Source: Rhopalosiphum padi
Lineage: Eukaryota; Arthropoda; Insecta; Hemiptera; Aphididae
NCBI RefSeq assembly: GCF_020882245.1
Contig: NC_083599.1
Location: 53,346,748-53,410,747 of the forward strand
Reading direction: 5' to 3'
Length of the DNA: 64,000 nucleotides
In this document: piece by piece, positions 1 through 11,405 of the stretch
How positions within the stretch are numbered: the first letter of the stretch is position 1
Layout: every line of letters starts with the position of its first letter
Made by a program: the position numbers and the translations under genes
Notes under the pieces: model-generated
Told to the model about the DNA's origin: nothing
The model's database searches: none
The model's input: the letters and a program-made list of their open reading frames with translations, nothing else

Positions 1-3000
1 TATTTTTAAATAATTATTCAATTTATTACCTACATATAAATTATCAGCTTTATCATTTCGCTATTTTAATTTTACTTATTTACAATATACATAATATTTA
101 TTTTATTTTACTTTCATCTAATATTAAACATTTTTAATTATAATTTACTAAAAAAAATATATTCTTGTTTATTTTTAATTACTTACCAACATTTTGATAA
201 TGGCATTGCTCGTACTAATAAAATAAAATATTGTTTATTAAAATGAGTGGTCTCGGTGATATGAAAAATGCGATAACGGTTGTTAAAATTAATTGAAACC
301 ACTTGAATACAAACAACTTTTTATAAGTTAATTTATTTTAAAAATGTTCAAAAGTATGCAGACATTTCTACCAGTTTTTTGAGAGATTAGAAGGATCCTG
401 GAGCAAGATTTGTATCTTATAAACGACTTTTTCAAAATGTATTTGGATAGGTCCGAACTGTTCTGGGCGAGTTTAAATTTTAAAGCAACTAAACTTTATA
501 TCTACCAGCTTTATAAAGGGTTGTCAATGTAAGCTTATTAATTGGTAAAAACTACTTCAATATTATAGTGAATACAAAAATTGAAATAGTTTTGTCTCAT
601 CCGTATGGACATTTCCTTATATACCTAGTACGATAATTTAAAAAAATAATATATTTTTCTCACATTTTACGGACTTTGAAACACATTTACAATGTTTTAT
701 AATATTGGATATAAACCTTGATGGTTATTATCATCCATTCGCGGGTAGTGAAATATGAAAAATTAGCATAATTTATTATTAATTGGTCGGATGCTGTTGA
801 ATTAGGTCTCGTTAGCAGTAGGATTTTCATGTTTTCTCTTATTTTTCGTTTTTCCCCTGGTAACTGAGGCGGCGTTATAACGTATTATAATTTATGATAA
901 TAGTATGTATGAAAAGGCGATATTTTTATTTAAGGACGTATGTCGGTAATAATTAAAGTATTTCGTTCCATGTGCTGGACCCGTATAAGGTATAAATATA
1001 TGTACTGGAAACAAAATGTATTATATATAAAGGTGTGATAATATCATACGTATTTATAATATACTGCACCCGTCGTTGCACTGTTGCCAACGTGAATACC
1101 AACAACAAAAACAGATAAAAAGCGGGACAGAGCATATATATAATAATAATTTTAAAGCGTATAATATACAAGCGAAACTAGACATACATAATATGAGTAC
1201 ACGGTTTGTCGACAGGGTTGTTAAAACTTGTATATTTTTAATCTTTTTAAAACGGTCCGCGTGGACGTACCTGCATAACAACATCAACGATAACAAACTA
1301 AAAAAAAAACCGTTTTTAATTGTCTCACCAAATAATTAAAAACGTGTTTTACACGACGAGGTACACAAAAAATAAATAAATTGCCTTAAACAATAATGAT
1401 ATTGCATGGCGGATCGTATACATAAATATAACTTCGTGTAGGTACCTACAATTGTTGTAACTCATCGTGTAGTCCTGTAGTTAATAATAACCGTAACTTT
1501 CTGTAAACATCTGGTTATACTCATTATATTATTATAATGTCTTATCTTCAATTTTACCATACTCCGGGTATGAATACATTTAAAAAACCTTGTGTTCTAA
1601 AAACAAAACAAGTTTTTTAAAATTTGAAACAAGACAATTTACAATCTGTACGGTAAAAAAATCGGAAAATTTGATAAGTTAATAGATTACGCATATCATG
1701 AAAAACATGATGAGGAAATCACACATTAGTAATGTACTAACGTTGATCTAAGTGTAGTGTTTGGATGGATGTGACTGTAATAATAATAGCTTTGGTACAA
1801 GCGATTGGTATTGCGCAGACCACGAGCTAGCCGAGATTCATACTCGGTAAATATGTATAGAATTATTTTTCCTTTTTGCGAAGACCCGGGGAACCATTAA
1901 TTAAACTTCAAAACGTGCTTTGTATACATATATGTTTGTATTATTTTCTATGTGGTCATATAGTGTATAGTAATGGTGGAGGGTTGGTTTCCCACGTTTT
2001 TTTAGTTTTGATTTTTTTGTTTATTTTATTTTTTGTTTAGTTTTGGTGACAATGCCGAAACTTCCTTTATGTATAATATGATATTATTTTTAAAACTGTT
2101 TAAACTTTTTAATGTGGTAATAAATTGTTTTTTCACCCTTTTTATAACAACAATAATAATAATCATTATATTATAATATAATATATCTACCTACCGTTGG
2201 TTTTCATTATTATGGTTATTGTTATTATTATTTTTGTTTTAGCTTACGATAGTTATTTTTTCTGTAGTTCTTCATGATTGCTTCGGCAAACTATTTGAAG
2301 ACAAAAGACATTTGATATCATATTATGATTATTCGTATTATATTAATGTGGTCGGCATACTATTGTAAAATATAATGTAAATGCGTACCGATTTTTCAAA
2401 ATCAAATATATATAGTTATGATGCACTTAACGCAAGTATAGTTTAACTGTACAAAAACTAGTTAAATGCTAAATACAATAATAAAACAATCATTGCTGTG
2501 CAGTATGCATTTAATTTCAAATAGAGTATAATATGAAAGTATCCAATAACGATCGGGTACAAACATATCTAACTTTATTAAGACCTAAACGGTTTTTTTC
2601 ATGTTGCCTTAATCCGCAACATAAGAGGTGACAAAATTACAAGCCATAACAAACATACAATTTTCAGATTTCTGATCTCTCTATAACCCATGAATCTACA
2701 GGGAAGATAAAAAAGTGGCTTTGGTGCCATACCATCCTTTTTCAATGAACATTAACGCCTTTATTAGTTTTATTATTTCCTATCCATTTTCATAACAATC
2801 TTAAAATCCTAAAATCCTAAACGTCATTATATTAAATATTTTATATTCATCAGGTGTACTTATGTTATTGTTAAAATATGTTGTAACGGATTTCGAAATA
2901 AATTATAATAATTTAAAGAAAATAATTAAAAGTTTAAACCATTGATATTTTAGAGGTGTATCCGTTTTTCTTTAAATTTCTAAAAGTCGTAGCGCACGTT

Positions 3001-5174
3001 TTGCACGTAATTTATTTTTATTGTTTAAAAAAAAATAAATTGCGAGCTTATCATACACGATTTTCACATTCTCAAAACAAACATACAAATACGATCGAGC
3101 TTGTATTATAATGTGCCTATATAATATAACGTTTTAAATAATAAAAAAACATATATAATATTTATACAATAATATTATTCAATCTTCTTGGTTAAGTTTG
3201 CCCGTTAACGGTTCATATGTTTTGGCCTTTTGGGTACACAATATATGCAGTTGAACAGCTGAATCACATATTATTAAAATGTATCTATCTCGACTGTTTT
3301 TTACACGTTGTATCAAAAATAACAGCAAAATAAAGAAACATTAAGAATACGGAATTGTAATGATAATTTTTGAAAAGTGGTTTATTTTGAACTTACAACA
3401 TGTGCAAAACATTGTTGAATTCATTAATTTAATATATCTAGAGCATAGTAAATTAATCGTAAAATATCTGTACAGTTTTTATGTATTTTTGGAAAAGTTG
3501 GGGGGACAACTTTATGGACGTACTTTGTTAGTTGTCATTACTATTGTTATTACTATTTTAATTGCTGATAAACTTACACTAAATAAATCAAATTTGAAAA
3601 CCATAAGTTTTGTCACAATAATATTACGTACGTATATTGTACCCATAACAGTGTATAACGCTAAAACATTAATTTTTGTAAAACGAATTGTAGCGTTTGA
3701 ATAATAATAATAATAATAAACATAAAAACAGAGTTTCGAATAATTTGCAATTCCCGATTGTATATGGTTCGACTGTGTAATATTAATTTTACTATTATTG
3801 TTAAAGCAGAGGTATGCGCTTGATAATCGGTTGAGGGACCGACTCGTTGCAACAATATCGAATTACAATATCAAATACGCTATAGCCAATATTTTTACAA
3901 CTCGTAATGTTCGACGTACCATTGTATCTATATTATAATACGTAGTGTAATATGTACTATTATTATTACTTAGATAATCGTAATTGAATCGTAAAAATAA
4001 TATTCATCTCGTATCGACTATAATAGGATGTCCGCAGTGGACATAATAGTATTATATACGTTCATTATAAATATAAATAATCACAACATTGAAATAAAAT
4101 AATGTATTAATATCGGGTCAATGTCTCCCAAATATACTAATTAAATAATTTTTTGGTCATCACTTTTAAATCAGTTGTTTATTCCGTAGTTTTATTTAAA
4201 AACTAAAACTTTTTTTACTGCGTCAGAACTGATTAAACGCAAGTTTTCTGCAACCTGGGGTACAAGTATAATATAGTGCTACTATATAAGGAATAGATGA
4301 TAAATAAAAATTAAATTACAGAAAAACATAAAAATAAGATAAAATACTAACGATGTTTATCTAGAAAAATATATATCGCTTGAGCATATTATAGACTGTG
4401 GTGCTCATCCGAACATTGGAACCACGTCGATGAAACATCCAGTGGACGGTAGATAGTAATGAAAAATATTTTTGAAACCCTTAAAAGGTTTTCCAATTGG
4501 CCGCATTTTTTACATTTTTCACTCGATTCAATTACAGAATCGTCTGGGCGGATTAATATCGTTTTGCTTCTGTGATGCAATAGCGGAAAGCAAAAAAATA
4601 AAACTATGATCGATCCCAATATTTTAATTGTGTTTTTAGAAAAGTGGATCGATATTACCTACGAACCGATGTTATCCAGATAATGCGTACGGCGTACCTA
4701 CCTATATAACGCACAGACGAAAGCCGTGAGGTGGAAAAGTTTCAGTGAAAATACTGAAGTCGAGTAATTGAAATACCTACAGAATTTTATTATAGAGGAC
4801 ATTATAAATTAAACGACGCAATAATATTATTATTGTACGTCAAACTAAAATAAAATAAAATAGACTATTTCCTTATACCGTTTTTATTATTTGTTCATTT
4901 CAACTGATCAAAGGTATTATAAATGTTTAAACTTTCGCGTAATAAATCACATAACAGTATGTTCTGTATCAATTTACAGATTACTGACTCGTCATTTATG
5001 TCGTATTCGGTGAATTTGCTTAGGTTAACAGAACACAGGAACGTCGAGTATGAGCATATTATATTATATTAATAGTATATAACCAGTAGTCGAGTTTTGA
5101 ATTCCGAAGTAGAGATGATCAGATATCAGTCATCTCTATATTTTTAAATGACAATAATAATTAAATTGTTTCAG
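1..5174. other. Non-coding A+T-rich stretch
   Basis: No exon supported. The longest real-ATG frame (3360-3704, plus) reads Ile/Leu/Val-rich hydrophobic sequence (VVITIVITILIADKL) with no motif and is probably chance. The minus frame 4389-4619 has a signal-peptide-like start but begins with TTG. Confidence 0.6.
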
Positions 5175-5231
5175 CTCGTTATTCAACTCTTGGGAACTTC
5201 AATTCACTACTCTTATGAACAGAGCTCTCAG
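5175..5231 (+). CDS. Candidate small internal exon, 57 nt
   Basis: A pyrimidine-rich acceptor (aattgtttcag) and a donor (CTCAG|gtaaaa) bracket a 57-nt stretch that is open in the frame reading LVIQLLGTSIHYSYEQSSQ. The length is a multiple of three, as in a cassette exon. No partner exon was found on the plus strand nearby. The open frame runs on past the donor for about 20 codons, so the splice sites are the only real evidence. Confidence 0.18.
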
Positions 5232-5483
5232 GTAAAAGTGTATTGTATAATATTATTACTATTTCAATCATTTAATAAACCTTCCATACGTTGATATATC
5301 GTGATTGATTGTGCCGGTTTATGAACGCAGATCATAATATTTTAGGACTTAATAAAACATTATTTGTGTCGATCTAACAACTCGGTTCTCAAGATCGAGT
5401 CGCGTAGTGGTAACAGCTAATTCTTAACTGAATATGATTAGGTATAAATATCGATAGCAACTTGGTTTGAAAGAATGAAATAG

Positions 5484-5499
5484 GTGTGTGTGTGTGTGT
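5484..5499 (+). repeat. (GT)n microsatellite
   Basis: Eight GT units. A (CA)8 run lies at 15591-15606. Confidence 0.9.
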
Positions 5500-5940
5500 T
5501 GCAGTCCATAAACCTATATTCTATATGATTTATCCTAGCTGTATTTTTCAAATTAAAATAATTAAATTATTTGTTTTTAATTAAACGAAATACCAAAATT
5601 TAATTTAATAAAATGAAAACTACTGAATGTAAAAGTTCACTAATGTCGCGCATAAAATAACTATTTTGGAAACGGATTCGAACATTATCTCAAAATTGCA
5701 TCCAAAAATGCTTAAACTTGACAGTATTTTTAAATTGAAAAATGTATGTAGGTACTCAATAGCTTAAATGGAATACTAAAAACAAACAAAGTGTTCACAG
5801 GAAAAAAAAACGATTGCTATCATTGTAAATTAATGAGAAACCACTACAACAAAAAATGAACACTCAAACAGCCATATTATGTTACAATGATATGATGACC
5901 TAAACTCTGTCGACCCAGCCCTTTAAAACAGAGATATGCG

Positions 5941-6312
5941 ATGTCAGATTCAGCTTTTGTACGCCGTTGTCTCGTCATTTCCCGTTTTGTACGGACGACT
6001 TGCTACAAACGTCATTCTGAGGAAGTACGGGTTTTTTGCCCACATGAGCCCTGTGCGATAAGTCGTCCATCAGAAAAAGCAACACGATCACGCACTCGTG
6101 GACCTAACTTAAACAAGTGGCTTCATTCGATGAATTTGTCGTACACGTTACGCGTGCTCGTTTTTTTGATCATATACCGTCAGATTGCTGCTCTGAATCA
6201 TCGACTCGTCGTACACGTCAAACGTGTCAGTTGGCGATTATTGATGGTGAACCTCCTGTCACTCGTATTTTATCCGGTTCCGCTAAGATTAGTAGTACCG
6301 ATAAAAGGTTAA
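5941..6312 (+). other. Open frames of unknown origin in a G+C-rich block
   Basis: A true ATG at 5941 opens 123 codons (starts MSDSAFVRRCLVISRF; includes FCPHEPCAISRPSEKATRS). From about 6108 a second frame is open to 6362 without an early ATG (contains FDHIPSDCCSESST and TCQLAIIDGEPPV) and looks more protein-like than the first frame over the same bases. This pattern could mean a frameshifted, decayed coding sequence running from the first frame into the second. No domain is recognised, and the minus strand is also partly open. An old gene or transposon fragment is possible, and chance in a G+C-rich patch is not excluded. Confidence 0.2.
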
Positions 6313-7753
6313 AAACATCTGAATTTATTGATTCGTGTGTATTACTCATATTTATTTTTTGAAAAATTACGTAGTTACTGTTGACTATTATATTCATGGT
6401 CGTTAATAATATTCATTGTCAATTGTCATCATCGGGTTTTAAACCTCGAAAATCTCGCTAACATTTAAATACATTAGGTAGGTATATAAAATATATACAA
6501 GGTATATAAGGAATTGGAAAAATTGATAAGATACAATTATAACTACGATTTTGGATAACTGTCACTATCAAATAAAATATATTTTAAATGATAATTTGTC
6601 ATTATTAACAAATGTATACATATTGCGATTTATTATTTTTTTTTTATTTAGATTTCAATATAAAACGATAAACTTTAACTATAGCTTTACAACTAAAATA
6701 AGTATATTATGAACAAGAAATTATTAAGTTTCAAAGGTTAAAAGATAACATAGAATAAGGTAATATAATAGAATTAATTTAATAAATCATATAATTATTT
6801 TTTGTCACGACGATCGATGTAAACTACTTTTTATAACGAGTACCAGTAAATAAGAGTAAACGAATTACTTTAGAATGTGATGACTATTATATGTTACTAG
6901 GAAAATTTTATTTCGCTAGAATGCAAATATTTTTTTCCTATCGTGTCGAGATTTAAAAGAAAAAACGCATGTTGTATTTGACATATTTTTTTATTAGTAA
7001 TCCTTATTATTAAACAATGTTATACACATAAGCTCATTGATAGAAAAATAATGAATAAAAATATTCAGTTCTACATAGACGTGATTGTATAATATATAAC
7101 CAATGCAATAAATTTCCAATAACAATTTTTTGTAGTATAATACAAATTATAATTTATTTTCAATTTAAAATATAATATTATTTATCGTTTGACTCGAATG
7201 GAAAACGATTGTGCCACAGTCGTTGCTATATAACGGACAATGTGTGCATAGGGCATAGACTGTCAATTTTGAAGTAACCAAAGAATATTAATACCTATAT
7301 TTATTATATAAATTATATTATATTATAAAAATATATGCAATCATAAAACTATTTTAAAGCTCAGCGCGTGTCATTATTCGAAAGTTTGCTTATACAAGTA
7401 CAATATTTAATAGTAGTTTAAACTTACAAAGGAATTATGGAACACATTTTACTTTTATAAATATTTTATAATTTTTTGTTAATATGTTGTGTATTATATA
7501 ATAATTGTATAATTTTTATACGTATTTAAATTTATATTTGTTGTGTATTTAGAAAATGATAAAATTCATTATCAAATTTTTTAATTGATTACAAGTTAAT
7601 ATTAGGTTAACACTATTAAATTATTAAATACATCTCTAATATTTATGATTTTTAAAATTCTTTAAGATATTAATGCACGTATATTTGCAAGAATTTTTTT
7701 TTTTATATTAAGTATTTTAAGTCTTATGCCTAGTCTCGATGATTAGTACTCCT

Positions 7754-7772
7754 CCCCCCCCCCAAAAAAAAA
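7754..7772 (+). repeat. C10-A9 homopolymer junction
   Basis: Ten C directly followed by nine A, an abrupt change of low-complexity type that may mark a retroposition or repair junction. Confidence 0.7.
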
Positions 7773-7848
7773 GGATTGCAAATAACTTATCTATATCTAA
7801 ATCACTTTAATTAGAACACTCTTTTTCGACTTTGAATAAAACAAAAAT

Positions 7849-7869
7849 GAAAGTTGAAAGTTGAAAGTT
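7849..7869 (+). repeat. Short tandem repeat, GAAAGTT x3
   Basis: Three perfect adjacent copies of a 7-base unit. Confidence 0.85.
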
Positions 7870-8219
7870 ACTTAACTTGGTTGAAAATCAGTTACATTTT
7901 TTTTTCTGTATTGTATATTTACAATTTGTATCGTGCTAAAGTACAATAAATAAATTGTATACAAGTTCACACACAAAAATAAAAATGTAAAGTAAAAATA
8001 ATGCTCATACTCGTATGAGATTAGCGGACAGAAAGAATAACGGAAAGGGAGGCCATCCAATTATAGAACCTAACAAACAATTTAATTATTTAGGTTAATT
8101 TTTAATTGGTTTTTACACGCCACAAGCTTATTTTTAAACATCAGACATGGTTATATTCTATAGTAGTATTATATTGCTTTGTACGAATATGTTCTGGCGA
8201 TATTGTAATTTTCTATGCG

Positions 8220-9330
8220 GAAATCGATATACAGTCGTATTAACATACGTTGGGCGGTCGAAATCCAGAAACCGTGTATTTAACCAAAAAAAAAATGAAT
8301 ACGCGTGTAGTGCGGACAATCTGCCGAACACGGATGTAAGATCATTTAACTGATGGGGCGAGTCCCCCGCAATACAGCATATAGCATAGCATCAAACTGC
8401 AGATTTAACCCGCGTAGGTTCCGAAAGTCACCGTTGAAAACAAAAAAAAACAGCTGACTCGTCGCCTCCTCGTAACTCGGTTTAATATTTATATTATATA
8501 GTAACACGATACTTCAACTTGTTAATCCGCTTGCGACGTCCACCAGGCCACGAGCAGGATTCGGGCGATGCGAATACACGACGTTCGCCGTGTCTGACCC
8601 GCGGCGTCGGCGGCGGCGGCCTGAGCAACCGCGGCCCGCAGTATCACTGTAGCGGCAGTCGAGCGCGGAACGATCGCGATATCTCATAACAACGTGCGTA
8701 TAATATAATAACATCATCATTATCATAACTCAAACGGAACGTCTGTGCACAAAGGTGTGCCCATTATAGGTGTATAGAACATAATACTATATACACACGC
8801 CGCGCGAATTGCCGCGTGTATATTATCGCAGTGGAGACCGCGGCGGCGCGGGTATAATAAATATTGTCCTATCAATTTAACTGTTGAAATAACGAGGCCG
8901 CTCGAGAGTTGGGTATTTTATTTACGGACGATAACAACGTTGCGGCGGCGGACGATCTCTTACCCGCGACGATATATTATCGACAAAAACCTCTCGTGTA
9001 TATACATATATATATATATATTAATATAATGCGTACCACATAATATTATACACTACACTAATATCGTAGCGCAGTGGTTTTCAAACGTCGTGATCGGCGC
9101 TCTGTGCTCTTTCGGTAAAGTGTTCGCGGCGCACGTGTCTCAGCCGCGAACGAATACATTTTTTTTCCGGAGGAGACCGTCGATTCCTTGTTGTTTTTCT
9201 TCCCCGGCTGTCTGTTATCATCACCTTTTGCGGCGACGAAAATGATTCGATTTTCGACTTTGGGGGTGGTTTATAGGAGATGATTGATTCTAGTTGGCTC
9301 GTCGGTAGAAAAAAAAATCCTAGTATTTTT
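8220..9330. promoter_or_regulatory. CpG-rich island, possible promoter or 5' untranslated exon
   Basis: About 1.1 kb with many CpG, CGG and CGCG steps (for example GCGGCGTCGGCGGCGGCGG near 8600, and 8800-8860), in sharp contrast to its surroundings. A donor-like site on the minus strand (GTCGCGG|gtaaga, near 8970) would fit a first exon transcribed leftward. The minus-strand frame 8514-8726 starts with a real ATG but is arginine-rich low-complexity sequence and is probably not a gene. Transposon ends at 9072 and 9359 show that part of the block is inserted DNA. Confidence 0.35.
9072..9110 (+). mobile_element. hAT-like terminus fragment
   Basis: CAGTGGTTTTCAAACGTCG at 9072 resembles a hAT terminal repeat. 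No inverted partner or target duplication was found, so it is either a truncated element end or a chance match within the CpG-rich block. Confidence 0.35.
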
Positions 9331-9358
9331 AATAACTGTGGTGAGCGGAATATATTTA

Positions 9359-9440
9359 CAGTAAAACCTCGATAAGACGGAACTTCGGTAAAACGAAAAC
9401 TCTGGTAATACGGAAAATTTCTTTGGTACTTTCTTTGGTA
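9359..9440 (+). mobile_element. Terminal fragment of a pogo/Tigger-like (Tc1/mariner) transposon
   Basis: After a TA dinucleotide the sequence starts CAGTAAAACCTCGATAA and contains three related 16-base subrepeats of the form AAC-T-CGGTAA-ACGG at 9365-9380, 9381-9396 and 9398-9413. Pogo-type termini have such repeated CENP-B-like binding sites. No opposite end (CGAGGTTTTACTG) was found in the window, so this is a solo or truncated end. The right boundary is approximate. Confidence 0.65.
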
Positions 9441-10646
9441 CTTATTCAGTTGCATATTTTTTTTATAAACCTAAATCGGAAATCTGAAGAAGCACAAAAT
9501 AAACTATTTTGGGAACAAGCGACTAAAAAGTAGTTTGCAAATATAGTTAATTATTTTTAATTTTAACATACAATAATACAATAAGTAGCTATACTTATAA
9601 TACAATTAAAATTAATTGGTTAATTACATTTTAGCCCTTAATATCTTTGTTTATCTGATTAAGATATCCTAAATTTTAACGAACTGTATATGCGAACGAT
9701 TGCTATTCAATTTATTTGTTTCAGACTCGCATCTCATCGGCTTTTTTGGCGTACATTCATGTACATCAATCATTGCTATATAACTCTGGCTCACACAAAT
9801 ACCCCGCATATAATGCAATTATTAAACTCGAAGGCGTCAGAAATATTTGACGTGGCTTTACGTAAAGCCAGTACAGAGTGATTTTTAAGTATGCTTATCC
9901 TAATTTTAAATCAAATGCGTCATCAGTAAATCTTAAAATATTATGATTAAAACGATCATATTCTCTATTCCCTATAGTTTGGCCATCGCTTTTAAATATC
10001 ATATTATAAGCTTGTTGTGAAATAAACTTTCGTTTATTAAAATAAATACCTACAATGTTATTTGTAAACAGTTGAGAAGTTGATTTGATTTTTTTTTAAT
10101 ATTTATATAAAGTATTGGAATTGAGTGGTTTCAATACGATTTTATGAGTTATTTTACTTTAGGCACCTAGAAGTACTAAGGAGAATAATGTATTGCATAT
10201 TATTTAAATAAATGAAAAAAGATATATTTTAGATTAGACAAAAGGTATGTTATATCATAGGGCAGCTAAAGGTTGTTAAAACTCAAAGATTTTTAAATTT
10301 AACCCTTATTTATTAATTAATTTATTTATTTGTTTAATAGCAATAAATGTCATACAGGCTTTATAATTTATAAATTAACAACTGATAAAATTTAAGTTGT
10401 GGTAAATTACACGTATAGGTAATTTATAATTGGATAATAAAAAATTTAATTCATTATTTTATTCATTTAATTTACAACAAATTATTATTATGTTTAATAT
10501 TTAATATTTTGGTATTTTGGCTTAAAATTAATAAAATATCTATAGTTTTAACGCATGTCGCATACAAATGGGACGAGCGTGATTAAGTAATCACTCTGTA
10601 TGGTACATGTCAGATATACTACGTACACCGAACTTGTAAATGTGTT

Positions 10647-10973
10647 ATGCAAAAATTGTTTTCACGCTTCATCTACAAATACATACGTTGGTCGTTTGTG
10701 CGTAAAATCTTGCAAATTGTTCATGAAAACCGATACAGACCGTTAGCGCAAGCTGGAGTAGGTAAATTGAGACGCCAAAAAAATGTCATAGTCATATACT
10801 ACATAAATTGTGTTCATCTCGGTAAATTATGTTTATTCTTAGTCGGTAAAACAACCATAGATACAAAAGAAATGCATGAATATTACAAACAAAAAAATTA
10901 CTCGTTTGAAAATTGTGAAGTAATCGTAATATTTATTATAATGTTGATAATTTACTTGATTACTAGTTATTAA
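10647..10973 (+). other. Unassigned 108-codon ORF with a C-terminal hydrophobic segment
   Basis: An ATG opens 108 codons. The first half is basic (YRPLAQAGVGKLRRQKN near residues 31-47) and the end is a strongly hydrophobic run (VIVIFIIMLIIYLI) that could be a tail anchor. An AATAAA-type signal lies about 10 bases after the stop. There is no homology I recognise, no splice evidence, and A+T-rich DNA readily encodes Ile/Phe/Tyr-rich helices, so this is probably a chance frame. Confidence 0.12.
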
Positions 10974-11186
10974 TCATAAATAACAATAAACAGAAAAACT
11001 AATTTTAATGTTTTTTTTATTATTATTGTTATTATTATTAAACAACTTTAACTATAACAATAATATTATATAATTACATTTTCAGTCTTAAATCTGAAAA
11101 ACATGCGTAAATCTAAGTGCAAGTACTTATATTACACAAGTTGATAGATAAAACGTGAGAGTTTTTATTTTATTTTCGTCCATTAA

Positions 11187-11405
11187 CTAATTGCGTTGCC
11201 ATATATAATATACATAAATAACCTGACGTCGGCGCTTGCTTTTGAGCTGAAAAACAACAATGTTCCCGTGACCCATTGCAAGGATTAGTACCCCACGGAG
11301 AGTATTTGAGTAGGTGTTGTAACAAATCCAACGCCCGACACGTGTCTAAGAAGTTAACGCACGCACACTTGGATTTAAAAACAACGAAAATGCACGTCGT
11401 CTAAA
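11187..11405 (-). other. G+C-rich block with a 52-codon open frame, possibly repeat-derived
   Basis: On the minus strand 11345-11187 is open between stops, contains GVLILAMGHGNIVVFQLKS, then ends KRRRQVIYVYYIWQRN and TAG. An acceptor-like gttgtttttcag sits in the middle, so the last 20 codons could be a terminal exon. There is no known motif, and a decayed repeat is equally likely. Confidence 0.15.

Larger units (their letters stand above)
6363..8219. other. Non-coding A+T-rich stretch
   Basis: Only low-complexity sequence, the C10-A9 junction and the GAAAGTT repeat were seen. The minus frame 7872-8060 is Phe/Tyr-rich and not credible. Confidence 0.6.

Noticed and set aside
1800..1860. Possible tRNA-like sequence around gcgattggtattgcgcagacc
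   Set aside because: No B box and no cloverleaf.
3780..3850. Possible tRNA gene (cggttgagggaccg stem)
   Set aside because: No A/B boxes, acceptor stem or anticodon arm could be drawn.
4389..4619. Minus-strand ORF with a signal-peptide-like start, as for a small secreted protein
   Set aside because: It begins with TTG, has no ATG, and shows no splice or family support.
8514..8726. Minus-strand ORF in the CpG island
   Set aside because: The arginine/serine-rich peptide follows from CGG/CGC repeats. More likely untranslated.
9081..9455. Minus-strand 124-codon ORF
   Set aside because: Its N-terminal part is simply the reverse complement of the pogo-like terminal repeats; the rest lies in the CpG island.
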